The notes: generated by a model not told the origin, from the letters alone. Positions 6,749 through 14,274 are shown, counted from the first letter of the stretch. The stretch is 25,297 nucleotides of DNA from an uncultured Archangium sp. (GCA_946479335.1 CAMLFP010000033.1:1-25297), one strand, 5' to 3'. Program-made: numbers and translations.

Positions 6749-8803
6749 CTACTTCAGGTCGGGGACAAGACGGCCGACCGGGCGCACCTGCAGCTCCGGG
6801 TCGAGCTCGCTGAAGGTCAGCACCGCGACCTCGGGGAAGGCGCCCTCGATGAGGCGCCGCAGCATGCGGCGGACGTCGGGCGACGAGAGCAGCACGCCCT
6901 TGCCCTGCCGCGCGACGCGCTTCACGCCCTCGAGGATCGCGCCCGCGTCGCTCGGGTCGAGCGCGGCGCCGGCGGTGCGGAGCTTCTCTTCGACGGAGGG
7001 GTCGACCAACCACGCGAAGAGCGGACCGTCTTTCGCGTACTGGTGGCTCAACTGACGCGCGAGCGCCGCGCGGCACTTCTCGGCGAGCTGGTTGGCGTCG
7101 CCCTCCGTCGCTGGCGAAACCAGCGCGTCGAGGATGGCCTTCAGGTTGCGGATGCTGACCTGCTCGTGGAGCAGCTTCTTGAGCACGTCGGTCAGCAACG
7201 GCAGCGGCACCTTCTGCAGCGCCTCTCGCACCAGCGCCGGCGACTGCGACTCCAGCGTCGAGAGCGCCGCCTGCACCTCCTGCACGCCGAAGAAGTGCGC
7301 GGCGCGTTTGCGCAACATCACGCCGACGTGGTCGAGCAGCAGCTCGCGCGCCGACTTCGCCGAGAGCCCCTTCGTCGCCAGCAGCTCGCGCGGCGCGTTC
7401 ACCGAGGCGAGGTGGCGGCCGAGCCCGTCTTGCACCGGGGTCGCGTCGAGCCCCGCGGCGCGCAGGTCGGCGACGTTGCCCAGCACGAAGACGTCGCCCT
7501 CCGGCAGCGCACCGCGCCCGGCGGGCACCTCATCGACCGACAGCGCGTAGCCTCGGGCCCCGAGCGGCGCGCCGGTGCGCACGCGGAACGACGGCACCCG
7601 CACCCCGAGCTCGAAGAAGAGGCGCTCGCGCACGGTGTTCAACTCGACGTGCACGAAGGCCTGGCCGTCTTCTTCGACCAGCGCGGTGAGGTCGGGCGCG
7701 AGGTCGAGCAGCAGCGGCGCGACGGCCTGCACGTGGTCTTCGAGCTTCGGGCCCTGGGCGGCAGGCGCGACCTGGTCTTCGGTCTTCGGGCGCGACGGCT
7801 TTACGGCCTCGGGGTTCGCGCGGAGCCGCTTGAGGCCCAGGCCCACCAACACCGCGGCGGCCGCGATGAGGAGGAACGTGAGGTGCGGCATGCCCGGCAT
7901 CGCCGCGAACGCGACGCACAGCCCGGCCACCACGAAGAGCGCCTTGTGCTGCCCGAAGAACTGCGCGCCGATGTCGGTGCCCAGTGAGTCGTCTTCCTTC
8001 TCGCTGGCGACGCGCGTCACCACGATGCCCGCGGCCACCGCGATGGCCAGGGAGGGGATCTGCGAGACCAGCCCGTCACCGATGGCGATGAGCGCGTAGG
8101 TCGACGCGGCCTCGGCGGCGGTCATTCCGTTCTGCAGCACGCCGATGACGATGCCGCCCAGCAGGTTGATGAGCGTGATGACGAGCCCGGCGATGACGTC
8201 GCCCTTCACGAACTTCATCGCGCCGTCCATCGAGCCGAAGAGCTGCGACTCGCGCTCCAGCGCGCGGCGGCGGGCGCGGGCCTGGTCTTGCGTGATGGCG
8301 CCGGCGCGCAAGTCTGCGTCGATGCTCATCTGCTTGCCGGGCATGGCGTCGAGGGTGAAGCGCGCGCTGACCTCCGCGACGCGCTCCGCGCCCTTGGTGA
8401 CGACCAGGAACTGCACCAGCGTGAGGATGGCGAAGATGACCGCGCCCACCACGTAGTCGCCGCGCACTACGAACTCACCGAAGGCCTGGATGATCTCGCC
8501 CGCGTGCCCTTCGGAGAGCGCGAGGCGGGTCGACGAGACGTTCATCGCCAGCCGGAAGAGCGTGGTGATGAGCAGCAGCGTCGGGAAGCTGGCGACCTTG
8601 AGCGCGTCCTTCGCGTAGAGCGCCGCGACCAGCAGCGAGACCGCCGCCGCGAGGTTGAGGGCGAGCCCGACGTCGAGGGCCCACTCCGGCAGCGGCACGA
8701 TCATCGCGCCGATGATCATCGCCATCACGATGGCCAGCACCACGTCTGACGACGCCCGGGCGCGCGCCAGCAGCTTCTCCATGAGACCGAGTACGGAGTT
8801 CAT
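6749..8803 (-). CDS. sctV: Type III secretion export gate protein SctV (FlhA/LcrD family)
   Basis: This 684-residue inner membrane protein is the export gate subunit, which forms a nonameric ring on the cytoplasmic side of the T3SS. The N-terminal half carries about eight membrane helices. The FHIPEP family signature is almost perfect: RVAEVSARFTLDAMPGKQM followed by SIDADLRAG. The C-terminal half (from about 350) is the soluble ring-forming domain, ending with GVLLSSPDVRRMLRRLIEGAF and VLTFSELDPELQV. It is closer in context to non-flagellar SctV than to FlhA, since no flagellar genes surround it. Its ATG overlaps the sctU stop (ATGA), so the two are coupled. It is the last gene of the T3SS locus. 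Confidence 0.96.
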   Translation of the reverse strand: MNSVLGLMEKLLARARASSDVVLAIVMAMIIGAMIVPLPEWALDVGLALNLAAAVSLLVAALYAKDALKVASFPTLLLITTLFRLAMNVSSTRLALSEGHAGEIIQAFGEFVVRGDYVVGAVIFAILTLVQFLVVTKGAERVAEVSARFTLDAMPGKQMSIDADLRAGAITQDQARARRRALERESQLFGSMDGAMKFVKGDVIAGLVITLINLLGGIVIGVLQNGMTAAEAASTYALIAIGDGLVSQIPSLAIAVAAGIVVTRVASEKEDDSLGTDIGAQFFGQHKALFVVAGLCVAFAAMPGMPHLTFLLIAAAAVLVGLGLKRLRANPEAVKPSRPKTEDQVAPAAQGPKLEDHVQAVAPLLLDLAPDLTALVEEDGQAFVHVELNTVRERLFFELGVRVPSFRVRTGAPLGARGYALSVDEVPAGRGALPEGDVFVLGNVADLRAAGLDATPVQDGLGRHLASVNAPRELLATKGLSAKSARELLLDHVGVMLRKRAAHFFGVQEVQAALSTLESQSPALVREALQKVPLPLLTDVLKKLLHEQVSIRNLKAILDALVSPATEGDANQLAEKCRAALARQLSHQYAKDGPLFAWLVDPSVEEKLRTAGAALDPSDAGAILEGVKRVARQGKGVLLSSPDVRRMLRRLIEGAFPEVAVLTFSELDPELQVRPVGRLVPDLK

Positions 8804-9825
8804 GATTGTTCTCTCTGTTCGAGGGCGACCTTCAAGATGGCGGCGGCGGCCTGGTACAGCTCTTCGGGGACCTCTTCGCCGACGTCGTAGTGGATGAGGC
8901 TGCGGGCGAGCGGCACGTCGCGCAGCACGGGGATGCCGAGCGCCGCGGCTTCGCGCCGGAGCGCGAGCGCCTCGTCGTCGCGGGCCTTCGCCACGATGTA
9001 CGGCGCCTCGCACTCCGCCTCGTCGTAGCGGAGCGCCACTGCGAGGTGCGTGGGGTTCACCACCACCGCGGTGGCCTTCTGCACGCCGCGCTGCGCGCCA
9101 CCGGCCGCGAGCTGCTTGTGGAGCGCCTTGCGCTTCGACTTGTGGTGCGGGTCGCCTTCGGAGTTCTTGTGCTCCTGCTTCACCTCTTCGTGCGACATCA
9201 TCAGGTCCTTCACGTGGCGCCGCTTCGCCAGCGCCCAGTCGGCGACCCCGCGGACCAGCAGCAGCACGCTCGCCTTCACGACGAGCGGCCGCAGCACGAG
9301 GAGCAGCGCCACGAAGCCGCGCTCGTGCTGCACGGCGGTGAACGCGAGGCCGGCGGTCGACTGCACCTCGTTCCAGAACACGAAGAAGAGAATCGCGGCG
9401 ACCGCGAGCCCCTTGAGCACGTCGACGAGCTGCCGCACCGAGAAGAGCTTCTTGAAGCCCTCGACGAAGTTGAGCTTGTCGAGCTTCGGCGTCACCGCGT
9501 CGGCTTGAAACGTGAGCCCGCCCACGGTGACGATGGAAACGGTGAGCGATGCGAGCATCGCTCCGGCGAGGCTGGGCAGCGTGCAGCGCGCCAGCACCTC
9601 CACGCCGCGCTCGAGCGCCGCGTCGGGCGCGGTGTCGTGCGTCACCAGCACCGTGCGCGTCCACTCCATGAAGCGGCGCGCGGAGTCATCGGCGAACAAC
9701 AGCGTCCCCCCGAGGCCGCCGAGCGTGACGGCCGCCGACGTGAAGAGCTTGCTGCGCGGCACCTGGCCCTTCTTGCGCGCGTCCTGCAGCTTCTTCTGGG
9801 AGGGTTGATGCGTCTTCTCGCTCAT
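8800..9825 (-). CDS. sctU: Type III secretion switch protein SctU (FlhB/YscU family)
   Basis: This 341-residue export apparatus protein controls substrate switching by autocleavage. The N-terminus SEKTHQPSQKKLQDARKKGQ is the classic family start. Four hydrophobic segments follow (about 30-200), then the MSHEEVKQEHKNSEGDP linker. The self-cleavage motif Asn257-Pro-Thr-His260 is intact, followed by the VALRYD and VPLARSLI regions of the cytoplasmic domain. It heads its own two-gene unit with sctV, because the gene upstream (DUF2378) is on the opposite strand. A sigma-54-like element and a dyad lie just upstream. No good Shine-Dalgarno precedes the ATG. Non-flagellar identity is inferred from context. 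Confidence 0.96.
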   Translation of the reverse strand: MSEKTHQPSQKKLQDARKKGQVPRSKLFTSAAVTLGGLGGTLLFADDSARRFMEWTRTVLVTHDTAPDAALERGVEVLARCTLPSLAGAMLASLTVSIVTVGGLTFQADAVTPKLDKLNFVEGFKKLFSVRQLVDVLKGLAVAAILFFVFWNEVQSTAGLAFTAVQHERGFVALLLVLRPLVVKASVLLLVRGVADWALAKRRHVKDLMMSHEEVKQEHKNSEGDPHHKSKRKALHKQLAAGGAQRGVQKATAVVVNPTHLAVALRYDEAECEAPYIVAKARDDEALALRREAAALGIPVLRDVPLARSLIHYDVGEEVPEELYQAAAAILKVALEQREQS

Positions 9826-9841
9826 GGGGTCCACGCCGTTG

Positions 9842-9858
9842 AGCAGGAGCCGGGCCAA
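9842..9858 (-). promoter_or_regulatory. Sigma-54-like promoter before sctU
   Basis: On the minus strand this reads TTGGCCCG-GCTCC-TGCT, with GG and GC ten bases apart as required for -24/-12 elements, and two mismatches to TTGGCACG-N4-TTGCT. The predicted start of transcription lies only about six bases before the sctU ATG. Confidence 0.4.
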
Positions 9859-9898
9859 CTGAACGCGAAGTGTTTTCGCTGGGTTGCAGAGAGTCGCG

Positions 9899-9914
9899 GT
9901 CTTCGCGGCGAGAC
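9899..9914. promoter_or_regulatory. Dyad GTCT-N8-AGAC upstream of sctU
   Basis: This is one of three copies in the window, each before a T3SS unit. Here the centre is TCGCGGCG, so only the outer four bases on each side plus the central pair are symmetric. It lies 73 bases before the sctU ATG and 34 bases before the divergent DUF2378 ATG, so it could act on both. Confidence 0.5.
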
Positions 9915-9948
9915 GGTGGCGGGCTAGCGTCGCCGGTTCGGCTGACCC

Positions 9949-10485
9949 ATGGAACAGCACCTCGTCTACGACCTCGGCGTCGAGAGCCTCTTCAGCGGCA
10001 TCCGTGAGCGGATGACGCCCGACCTGAAGCACGCGGTGCGCGCGCTGGGCATCGACCTCGACAAGAAGCTGCTGCCCGCGTACCCGAAGCAGGTCTGGGT
10101 GGAGGTCGTCGACGCCGTGGCGCGCGCCATCAGCCCCGGGGTCGCCGCGTCGCAGGCGCACCGTGAGCTGGGGCACGCCATCTCGGCCGGGTTCGCCGAG
10201 AGCGTGATGGGGCGCTTGATGGCGCCAGGCGTGCGGCTGATGGGCGTCCGGCGGATGATGCTCCGGCTCCCGAAGAGCCTCACCCTGAGCAACAACTTCA
10301 TGCGCGTGACGGTGGTCGAGACCGGGCCGCGCGCCGTTCGCGTCGACGTCAACGAGGCCGTGCCATCGGCTGACTTCCTCTGCGGGGTCATCGAGGCCAT
10401 CGGGAGCTACGCGGGGGCCAGTCGCTGCGAAGTCAGCGCCACCGGCGATGGTCAGGTGTCGTTCTCAGTGACCTGGACGGAGTGA
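9949..10485 (+). CDS. DUF2378 family protein (myxobacterial paralogous family)
   Basis: This 178-residue soluble protein has the usual length of the Myxococcus DUF2378/TIGR02265 family. Features that fit are the N-terminal GVESLFSGIRERMTPDLKHAVRALGIDLDKKLLPAYP, the Y-P-x-x-x-W-x-x-x-V-D element, LGHAISAGFAES (family members have LG..f..Gf..T), and a C-terminal beta-rich VRVDVNEAVPSADFLCGVIEAI segment. The function is not established. It is the only plus-strand gene inside the T3SS locus, separating sctT from sctU. Its last 21 bases overlap the 3' end of sctT tail to tail. Its start region shares the intergenic space that holds the sctU dyad. Confidence 0.85.
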   Translation: MEQHLVYDLGVESLFSGIRERMTPDLKHAVRALGIDLDKKLLPAYPKQVWVEVVDAVARAISPGVAASQAHRELGHAISAGFAESVMGRLMAPGVRLMGVRRMMLRLPKSLTLSNNFMRVTVVETGPRAVRVDVNEAVPSADFLCGVIEAIGSYAGASRCEVSATGDGQVSFSVTWTE

Positions 10486-11253
10486 GAGCAGCAGCAACTC
10501 GTCGGCGTGGGTGAGCCCGAAGTCCTGCAGGCGGGCGGCGATGACGCCCACCAGCAGCCACAGCACGGCGCCGCCTCCCAGGATGCGCATCGGCGCGCCG
10601 GTGTCTTGCAGGTTCATGTTCGGCGCGGCGCGCGACGCCAGCCCGAGGCACGCGTCGATGGTGAGCTGCAGCGCGGCGACCGGCGCGCCGAGCGTGAACC
10701 CGGTGGCGAACGCGCTCCCGACCAGCCCGGCGAGGTGCAGCGCCACGTCTTCGGTGTGCACGAACGCGCCCGGCGCCACGAGGCCGTAGCTCTTCGTGAG
10801 GCCGCTCAGCATCGCCGGCAGCAGCGCCCCCGCAGACCCGAGCGCGAGCAGCAGGTGGTACAGGCCATCGCCAGTGGCGGATTCCTTCGTGCCGCTCATC
10901 GGCAGCGCCGCCTCCGCCGAGGAGCCGCGGAAGAGGTCGATGAAGCGCCCGCCCATGCGCGCGGCGTCGAAGGGCAGCGACGCGACGAGCCCCAGCGCGG
11001 TGCCGAACAGCACCTCCTGCGCGGCGAGGCCACCGAAGCGCCACGCGTCGAGCAGTGCGGGCGCGGTGATGCCGCCCGCGGCGTGGACGAACATCGCCAG
11101 CGCCAGCACCAGCCCCAGCTTGACGTGGGTCGGCGCGTGCGTGCCGCCGAAGAGCGGGCAGAGGAACGCGACCGGCAGCAACCGCGCGGAGATGAGCGCC
11201 ACCGAGAGCACGTGCGGCTGCAGCGCGTCGACGGCGAGCTCGAAGGCGTTCAT
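10465..11253 (-). CDS. sctT: Type III secretion export apparatus protein SctT (FliR/SpaR family)
   Basis: This is a 262-residue polytopic protein with about six hydrophobic segments. SARLLPVAFLCPLFGG (residues 19-34), the QEVLFGTALGLVASLPFDAARMGGRFIDLFRG block, and GFTLGAPVAALQLTIDACLGLASRAAPNMN follow the SctT/FliR pattern, including the ARxxP..N motif in helix 5. SctT joins SctR and SctS in the helical core of the export gate. The ATG overlaps the sctS stop by four bases, so it is coupled. The gene ends inside the tail of the opposite-strand DUF2378 gene, so a shared or missing terminator is likely. Confidence 0.94.
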   Translation of the reverse strand: MNAFELAVDALQPHVLSVALISARLLPVAFLCPLFGGTHAPTHVKLGLVLALAMFVHAAGGITAPALLDAWRFGGLAAQEVLFGTALGLVASLPFDAARMGGRFIDLFRGSSAEAALPMSGTKESATGDGLYHLLLALGSAGALLPAMLSGLTKSYGLVAPGAFVHTEDVALHLAGLVGSAFATGFTLGAPVAALQLTIDACLGLASRAAPNMNLQDTGAPMRILGGGAVLWLLVGVIAARLQDFGLTHADELLLLSLRPGH

Positions 11254-11519
11254 GACGCGATCGACGGCAGCGTGAGCATGAGCTGCGTGGTGAAGCGGGT
11301 GAGCTGCGCGCCGATCCACGGGCCGGCGATGACCAACGACAGCACGGCGGCGCACAGCTTGGGCACCACGGAGAGCGTCGACTCCTGCAGCTGCGTGGTG
11401 GCCTGCACCAGCGACATGAGGAAGCCGACCAGCAGCGACGCGCCGATGGGCGGCAGCGAGGCGAGCACCATCAACAACAGCGCTTCGCGCGCGACCCCGA
11501 TGAGGAGGGAGGTGTCCAT
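11250..11519 (-). CDS. sctS: Type III secretion export apparatus protein SctS (FliQ family)
   Basis: This 89-residue protein has two long hydrophobic helices (about 8-36 and 50-72), exactly the size and topology of SctS/FliQ. It starts MDTSLLIGVAREALLL. The loop Q-A-T-T-Q-L-Q-E-S-T-L is the strongly conserved family loop, and KLCAAVLSLVIAGPWIG fits helix 2. The four-base gap after sctR and the ATGA overlap with sctT place it in the sctQ-fliO-R-S-T unit. Confidence 0.96.
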   Translation of the reverse strand: MDTSLLIGVAREALLLMVLASLPPIGASLLVGFLMSLVQATTQLQESTLSVVPKLCAAVLSLVIAGPWIGAQLTRFTTQLMLTLPSIAS

Positions 11520-11523
11520 CGTG

Positions 11524-12192
11524 TCACCGGTACCCGAGGATGAGACCGCGCGAGAGCAACGCCCACCCGTCGACCGCGACGAAGAGCAGGATCTTGAAGG
11601 GCAGGCTCACCTGGCTCGGCGAGAGCGTCTGCATGCCCAGCGCGAGCAGCACGTTGGCGATGAGCATGTCCAACACCAGGAAGGGCAGGAAGATGAGGAA
11701 CCCGATGATGAAGGCTTCTTTCAGCTCGGTGATGACGAACGCGGGCACGACCACCGAGAGGTCCTCCTCGCTCACCAGCCCGCTCTCTTCGACCGGGCGC
11801 AGCTCGCGCGCCATGTCGACGAACCGCGCGCGCTCCTCGCCGCTGCCGTGCTTCACGAGGAACTCGCGCAGCGGTTGAAGCACCGTCGCGCTGCGGGAGA
11901 GCAGCTCCGAGGTCTCGCCGGTGGCGGCGTACTCGGCCTGCCCTCGCGCCCACATCTTCTCGAACACCGGCGTCATCACCGTGCAGGTGAGCACCGCGGC
12001 GAGGCCGGTCAGCACCATGGTCGGCGGCGCCTGCTGCGTGCCGAGCGCGCTGCGCACGATGGAGAGCACCACCACGATCTTCGAGAAGCTGGTCAGCATC
12101 ATCACCGCGAAGGGGACGATGGCCATCGCCGCCAACAGGCCCATCATCTGCAACTGGTTGCTGGCGAAGCCGTCACTGGGCAGGTGGTTCAT
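11524..12192 (-). CDS. sctR: Type III secretion export apparatus protein SctR (FliP/YscR family)
   Basis: This 222-residue membrane protein forms the pentameric core of the export gate. Family motifs are clear: LTSFSKIVVVLSIVRSALGTQQAPP (33-57) is the FliP/SctR signature, MTPVFEKMW follows, then a soluble insertion (80-140), and the C-terminal VVVPAFVITELKEAFIIGFLIFLPFLVLDMLIANVLLALGMQTLSP block. It lacks the long cleaved N-terminal signal of many flagellar FliP proteins, as expected of SctR. Its ATG overlaps the stop of the preceding FliO-like gene by four bases. Confidence 0.97.
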   Translation of the reverse strand: MNHLPSDGFASNQLQMMGLLAAMAIVPFAVMMLTSFSKIVVVLSIVRSALGTQQAPPTMVLTGLAAVLTCTVMTPVFEKMWARGQAEYAATGETSELLSRSATVLQPLREFLVKHGSGEERARFVDMARELRPVEESGLVSEEDLSVVVPAFVITELKEAFIIGFLIFLPFLVLDMLIANVLLALGMQTLSPSQVSLPFKILLFVAVDGWALLSRGLILGYR

Positions 12193-12566
12193 GACGCGGC
12201 CTCTTCCTTCGCGACGAGCGTGAGCGACGGCAGCGCGGCGCGGGGCTGTCGCGTCGGGCGCACCCGGGCGAAGCCATCACCGTGCACCACGAGGTAGGGC
12301 TTGCCGTCGACCTCGACGAGCGCGAGGCCGTTGCGCGGAGAGAGCCCCACGCGCTGAATCACCTGGAGCCGTGGCGCTTTTTTGAAGCCCGCAGGCAGGC
12401 CACCGCGCGCGCGAACGAACCAGAAGCCGAGGCCGCCCAGCGCCGCGAGGCCCAGCAGCACCCGCGCGAGGGTGGCGGCGCTCGCGCCCTGCAGCGAAGC
12501 GAGGAGTGGAATCAGCGCCGTCAGCGCGACGGCGGCGAACAGCTTGTGTCGAGGCGTGAGCGTCAT
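12189..12566 (-). CDS. FliO-like membrane protein inside the T3SS operon
   Basis: The 125-residue protein has two hydrophobic segments (about 9-27 and 33-51). A compact cytoplasmic domain at 67-101 reads LQVIQRVGLSPRNGLALVEVDGKPYLVVHGDGFARV. This layout is that of FliO: one or two N-terminal helices and a short beta domain with L-G-P/S-x-x-x-L-A-L-V-E-V-x-G. In flagella FliO helps assemble FliP (SctR). Here the gene sits directly before sctR and overlaps it by four bases, matching the fliO-fliP order. Most described non-flagellar systems have no FliO counterpart. Assignment is from pattern and position; the flagellar-type domain is short and the family diverges fast. Confidence 0.7.
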   Translation of the reverse strand: MTLTPRHKLFAAVALTALIPLLASLQGASAATLARVLLGLAALGGLGFWFVRARGGLPAGFKKAPRLQVIQRVGLSPRNGLALVEVDGKPYLVVHGDGFARVRPTRQPRAALPSLTLVAKEEAAS

Positions 12567-12575
12567 GGTGGAGCC

Positions 12576-12803
12576 TCAGATCATCGAGATGATGCGGGCG
12601 CCGACCTCGCCCTCGACTTCGACCAGCTCGGCTCGCGCGACCGCCTTGTCGCCGATGCGCACCAGCACGTGCTGCGCGGCGTTGATGTGCAGCGGCATCA
12701 CCGCGCCGGGCTTGATGGCGCCGAGCTGGTGCAACGGCAGGCGCAACCGCGCGAGTTCGATCTCGACTTCGACGGGGAGGGACGGGTCGACGGGGGAAGA
12801 CAT
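12576..12803 (-). CDS. Possible separate SctQ C-terminal product from an internal start
   Basis: An in-frame ATG (12803-12801, residue 310 of SctQ) begins MSSPVDPSLPVEVEIEL exactly at the edge of the last SpoA domain, after a Pro/Thr-rich linker. GGAG stands six bases before it. It would give a 75-residue FliN-like product. In Yersinia and Salmonella an internally initiated SctQ fragment is known and is needed for pod assembly. Here the evidence is the ATG, spacing and domain boundary only. Confidence 0.45.
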   Translation of the reverse strand: MSSPVDPSLPVEVEIELARLRLPLHQLGAIKPGAVMPLHINAAQHVLVRIGDKAVARAELVEVEGEVGARIISMI

Positions 12804-13730
12804 GGTGGGCTCCGGGGTTGGTAGGGCAACGACGTGAGAAGGGGAGAAGCCGGCTTCGACGAACTCGCCGCGCAGCTCGAAGCTGGGGCCGATGATGCGC
12901 CCCGCGCCGGTCAGGCCGAAGGGCTCGCGGGTCACGCCGGTGACGAACAGCAGGTCTCCAGGGCGCAGCTGGTTGAACTCGCCCGGGGGCAGCATCGACG
13001 AGCCGACGAGGCACCGCACCGGCAGCGTCGCTGACGCGATGGCCGTGTGCAGCGCGGGCGGAGCCTCCTCGGGCAGCTGCTCCAGCTTCGACTGGAGCCA
13101 CAGCGCGGGGAGCAGGAGCCGCGCCTGGGTGCGGAGCCCACCGACGGTCAGCTGAAGCAGCGCCGCCGCATGCCGACGTCGCCCATCGATGAAGCGCAGC
13201 GCTTCGGCGCGGTCCATGGTGATGGTGACCAGCCGCGGCACGAACGACTCGAGCGCCGGCTCCGCGCGCGCCTCGGCGAGCGCGGTCAGCACCACCCACC
13301 CGAGCCCGGCTTCTTCGACCGCGGTCAGTCGCTTCGGCGGGCCGATGGGGTCCGTGCTGCGCGAGAGTGAGTGCACGATCGCGCCCGCGGCCAGGAGGTC
13401 GAGCTCCAGCAGCGCGAGGCTCTCGCCGCCGCAGTCGAGCACCATGAACAGCCCGCGCGTCGCGACGTGCATCGCGGGCTGGAGCGTCGCGGGCGAGAGG
13501 TGCGCGTCGACGGTCAACGTCGTCTTGAGCTGCGCGCCGGCCTTCGCCGCGACCCGGCCCGCGGCGTCGAGCATGTCGCGGAGCGCACCCGCGCGCCGTT
13601 GCGCCGCGAGGTGCACGCGCAGCAGCTTCTGAATCGGCGCGAGCTGGATGCGCTGCGGCGTCGACGGTGCGGCGACGGGGCGCGTGGGGCGCTGGTGCAG
13701 CGTGAGGGTGGCGGTGGTCGGGGCAACCAT
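12576..13730 (-). CDS. sctQ: Type III secretion C-ring/sorting platform protein SctQ (FliM/FliN-type)
   Basis: This 384-residue protein is the cytoplasmic pod subunit that docks substrates. The C-terminal 75 residues form a SpoA (FliN-like) domain: PVEVEIELARLRLPLHQLGAIKPGAVMPL followed by VLVRIGDKAVARAELVEVEGEVGARI. A weaker first SpoA-like segment precedes it (about 220-290), with LPPGEFNQLRPGDLLFVTG. The N-terminal 200 residues are variable, as usual. ATG 13730 is chosen because the open frame upstream crosses a hairpin terminator and has no family-like sequence. No Shine-Dalgarno precedes this ATG, and a shared promoter-like element ends ten bases before it. It is the first gene of the second T3SS unit. 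Confidence 0.88.
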   Translation of the reverse strand: MVAPTTATLTLHQRPTRPVAAPSTPQRIQLAPIQKLLRVHLAAQRRAGALRDMLDAAGRVAAKAGAQLKTTLTVDAHLSPATLQPAMHVATRGLFMVLDCGGESLALLELDLLAAGAIVHSLSRSTDPIGPPKRLTAVEEAGLGWVVLTALAEARAEPALESFVPRLVTITMDRAEALRFIDGRRRHAAALLQLTVGGLRTQARLLLPALWLQSKLEQLPEEAPPALHTAIASATLPVRCLVGSSMLPPGEFNQLRPGDLLFVTGVTREPFGLTGAGRIIGPSFELRGEFVEAGFSPSHVVALPTPEPTMSSPVDPSLPVEVEIELARLRLPLHQLGAIKPGAVMPLHINAAQHVLVRIGDKAVARAELVEVEGEVGARIISMI

Positions 13731-13740
13731 GCGTCGCACC

Positions 13741-13760
13741 CAATTCACGCGGCGGGCCAA
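13741..13760 (-). promoter_or_regulatory. Promoter-like element before sctQ, shared with T3SS unit 1
   Basis: On the minus strand it reads TTGGCCCG-CCGCG-TGAATTG. It is identical at 17 of 20 bases to the element at 16100-16119. The left part matches the -24 box of a sigma-54 promoter and the TG is correctly spaced, but the -12 C is replaced by A. A start there would leave only about three bases before the ATG. Confidence 0.4.
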
Positions 13761-13801
13761 CCCGATGCGGTGTGGATTCAGCGAGTTACGGCGAGCGCAC
13801 C

Positions 13802-13817
13802 GTCTTCCGCGGGAGAC
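13802..13817. promoter_or_regulatory. Dyad GTCT-N8-AGAC upstream of sctQ
   Basis: The site reads GTCTTCCGCGGGAGAC, seven of eight base pairs symmetric, one change from the perfect palindrome GTCTCCCGCGGGAGAC. It lies 71 bases before the sctQ ATG, between the terminator of unit 1 and the promoter-like element of unit 2. Confidence 0.6.
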
Positions 13818-13832
13818 CGTTGAAAACACCAA

Positions 13833-13860
13833 GGCGCCGCCCCGTTGCCAGGGCGGCGCC
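13833..13860 (-). terminator. Hairpin terminator at the end of T3SS unit 1
   Basis: GGCGCCGCCC (13833-13842) pairs perfectly with GGGCGGCGCC (13851-13860) around an eight-base loop. Read on the minus strand, the hairpin is followed by TTGGTGTTTTC, an imperfect T-rich tail. It lies 23 bases after the stop of the FliG-like gene, where transcription from unit 1 should end. Confidence 0.65.
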
Positions 13861-13883
13861 ACGACCTCCACATCAGCTCCTGC

Positions 13884-14273
13884 TCAGCGGCTGACTTCCC
13901 TGATCAGCCGCGCCGCGACGCCCCACACCAGGTCGGGAGCTGACTCCACGCCACCCACCCGCCGCGGGAAGCGCCGTTGCATTGCCAGGGGCAGCAATGC
14001 CACGACGGCCTCTCGCAGCGCGCCACTCACGCCGCCCACCACCACTTCAAGTCTGTCTTCCGCGTCGGGCCGCACGCCGAACTCCCACGCGAGCCGGGCG
14101 TGCCGACGCGCTGAGTCCCACGAGCGCACCGCGCCGGAGAACGCCTGCGCCCGCTCGCGCTCTCGCGGGGCGAGCCCCTCGAGCAACGCCACCGCCTTGT
14201 CCTTGTGCATCGCGGTCACGAAGAGCGCGACCTTCTGCGCGAAGTCGAGCGGCTGCATCTCGGCGGGCTTCAT
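13884..14273 (-). CDS. FliG-like / SctK-position T3SS protein
   Basis: The 129-residue soluble protein starts two bases after the sctJ stop codon. I do not recognise a named family with certainty. Residues 9-45 (LDFAQKVALFVTAMHKDKAVALLEGLAPRERERAQAF) have the spacing of the FliG N-terminal motif, in which a KAAILL-type helix and 'A..ll..L.p.e...' helix contact FliF. Position after SctJ and before SctQ is that of SctK (or FliG after FliF), the adaptor between the inner ring and the C-ring. The rest is helical with a W-D-S-A and L-P-L-A-M-Q-R-R-F segment and no charged-motor-type FliG C-domain. The family call is inference, with modest confidence. Confidence 0.45.
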   Translation of the reverse strand: MKPAEMQPLDFAQKVALFVTAMHKDKAVALLEGLAPRERERAQAFSGAVRSWDSARRHARLAWEFGVRPDAEDRLEVVVGGVSGALREAVVALLPLAMQRRFPRRVGGVESAPDLVWGVAARLIREVSR

Positions 14274-14274
14274 C

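Noticed and set aside
10507..12297. 596-codon plus-strand frame across sctT, sctS and sctR
   Set aside because: Arg/Gln/Glu/His-rich with no motif. The minus strand encodes well-recognised T3SS proteins with four-base overlaps.
13731..13871. Upstream extension of SctQ to an ATG at 13871
   Set aside because: It would run through the perfect hairpin terminator and the dyad, and adds an Arg-rich segment without SctQ character.
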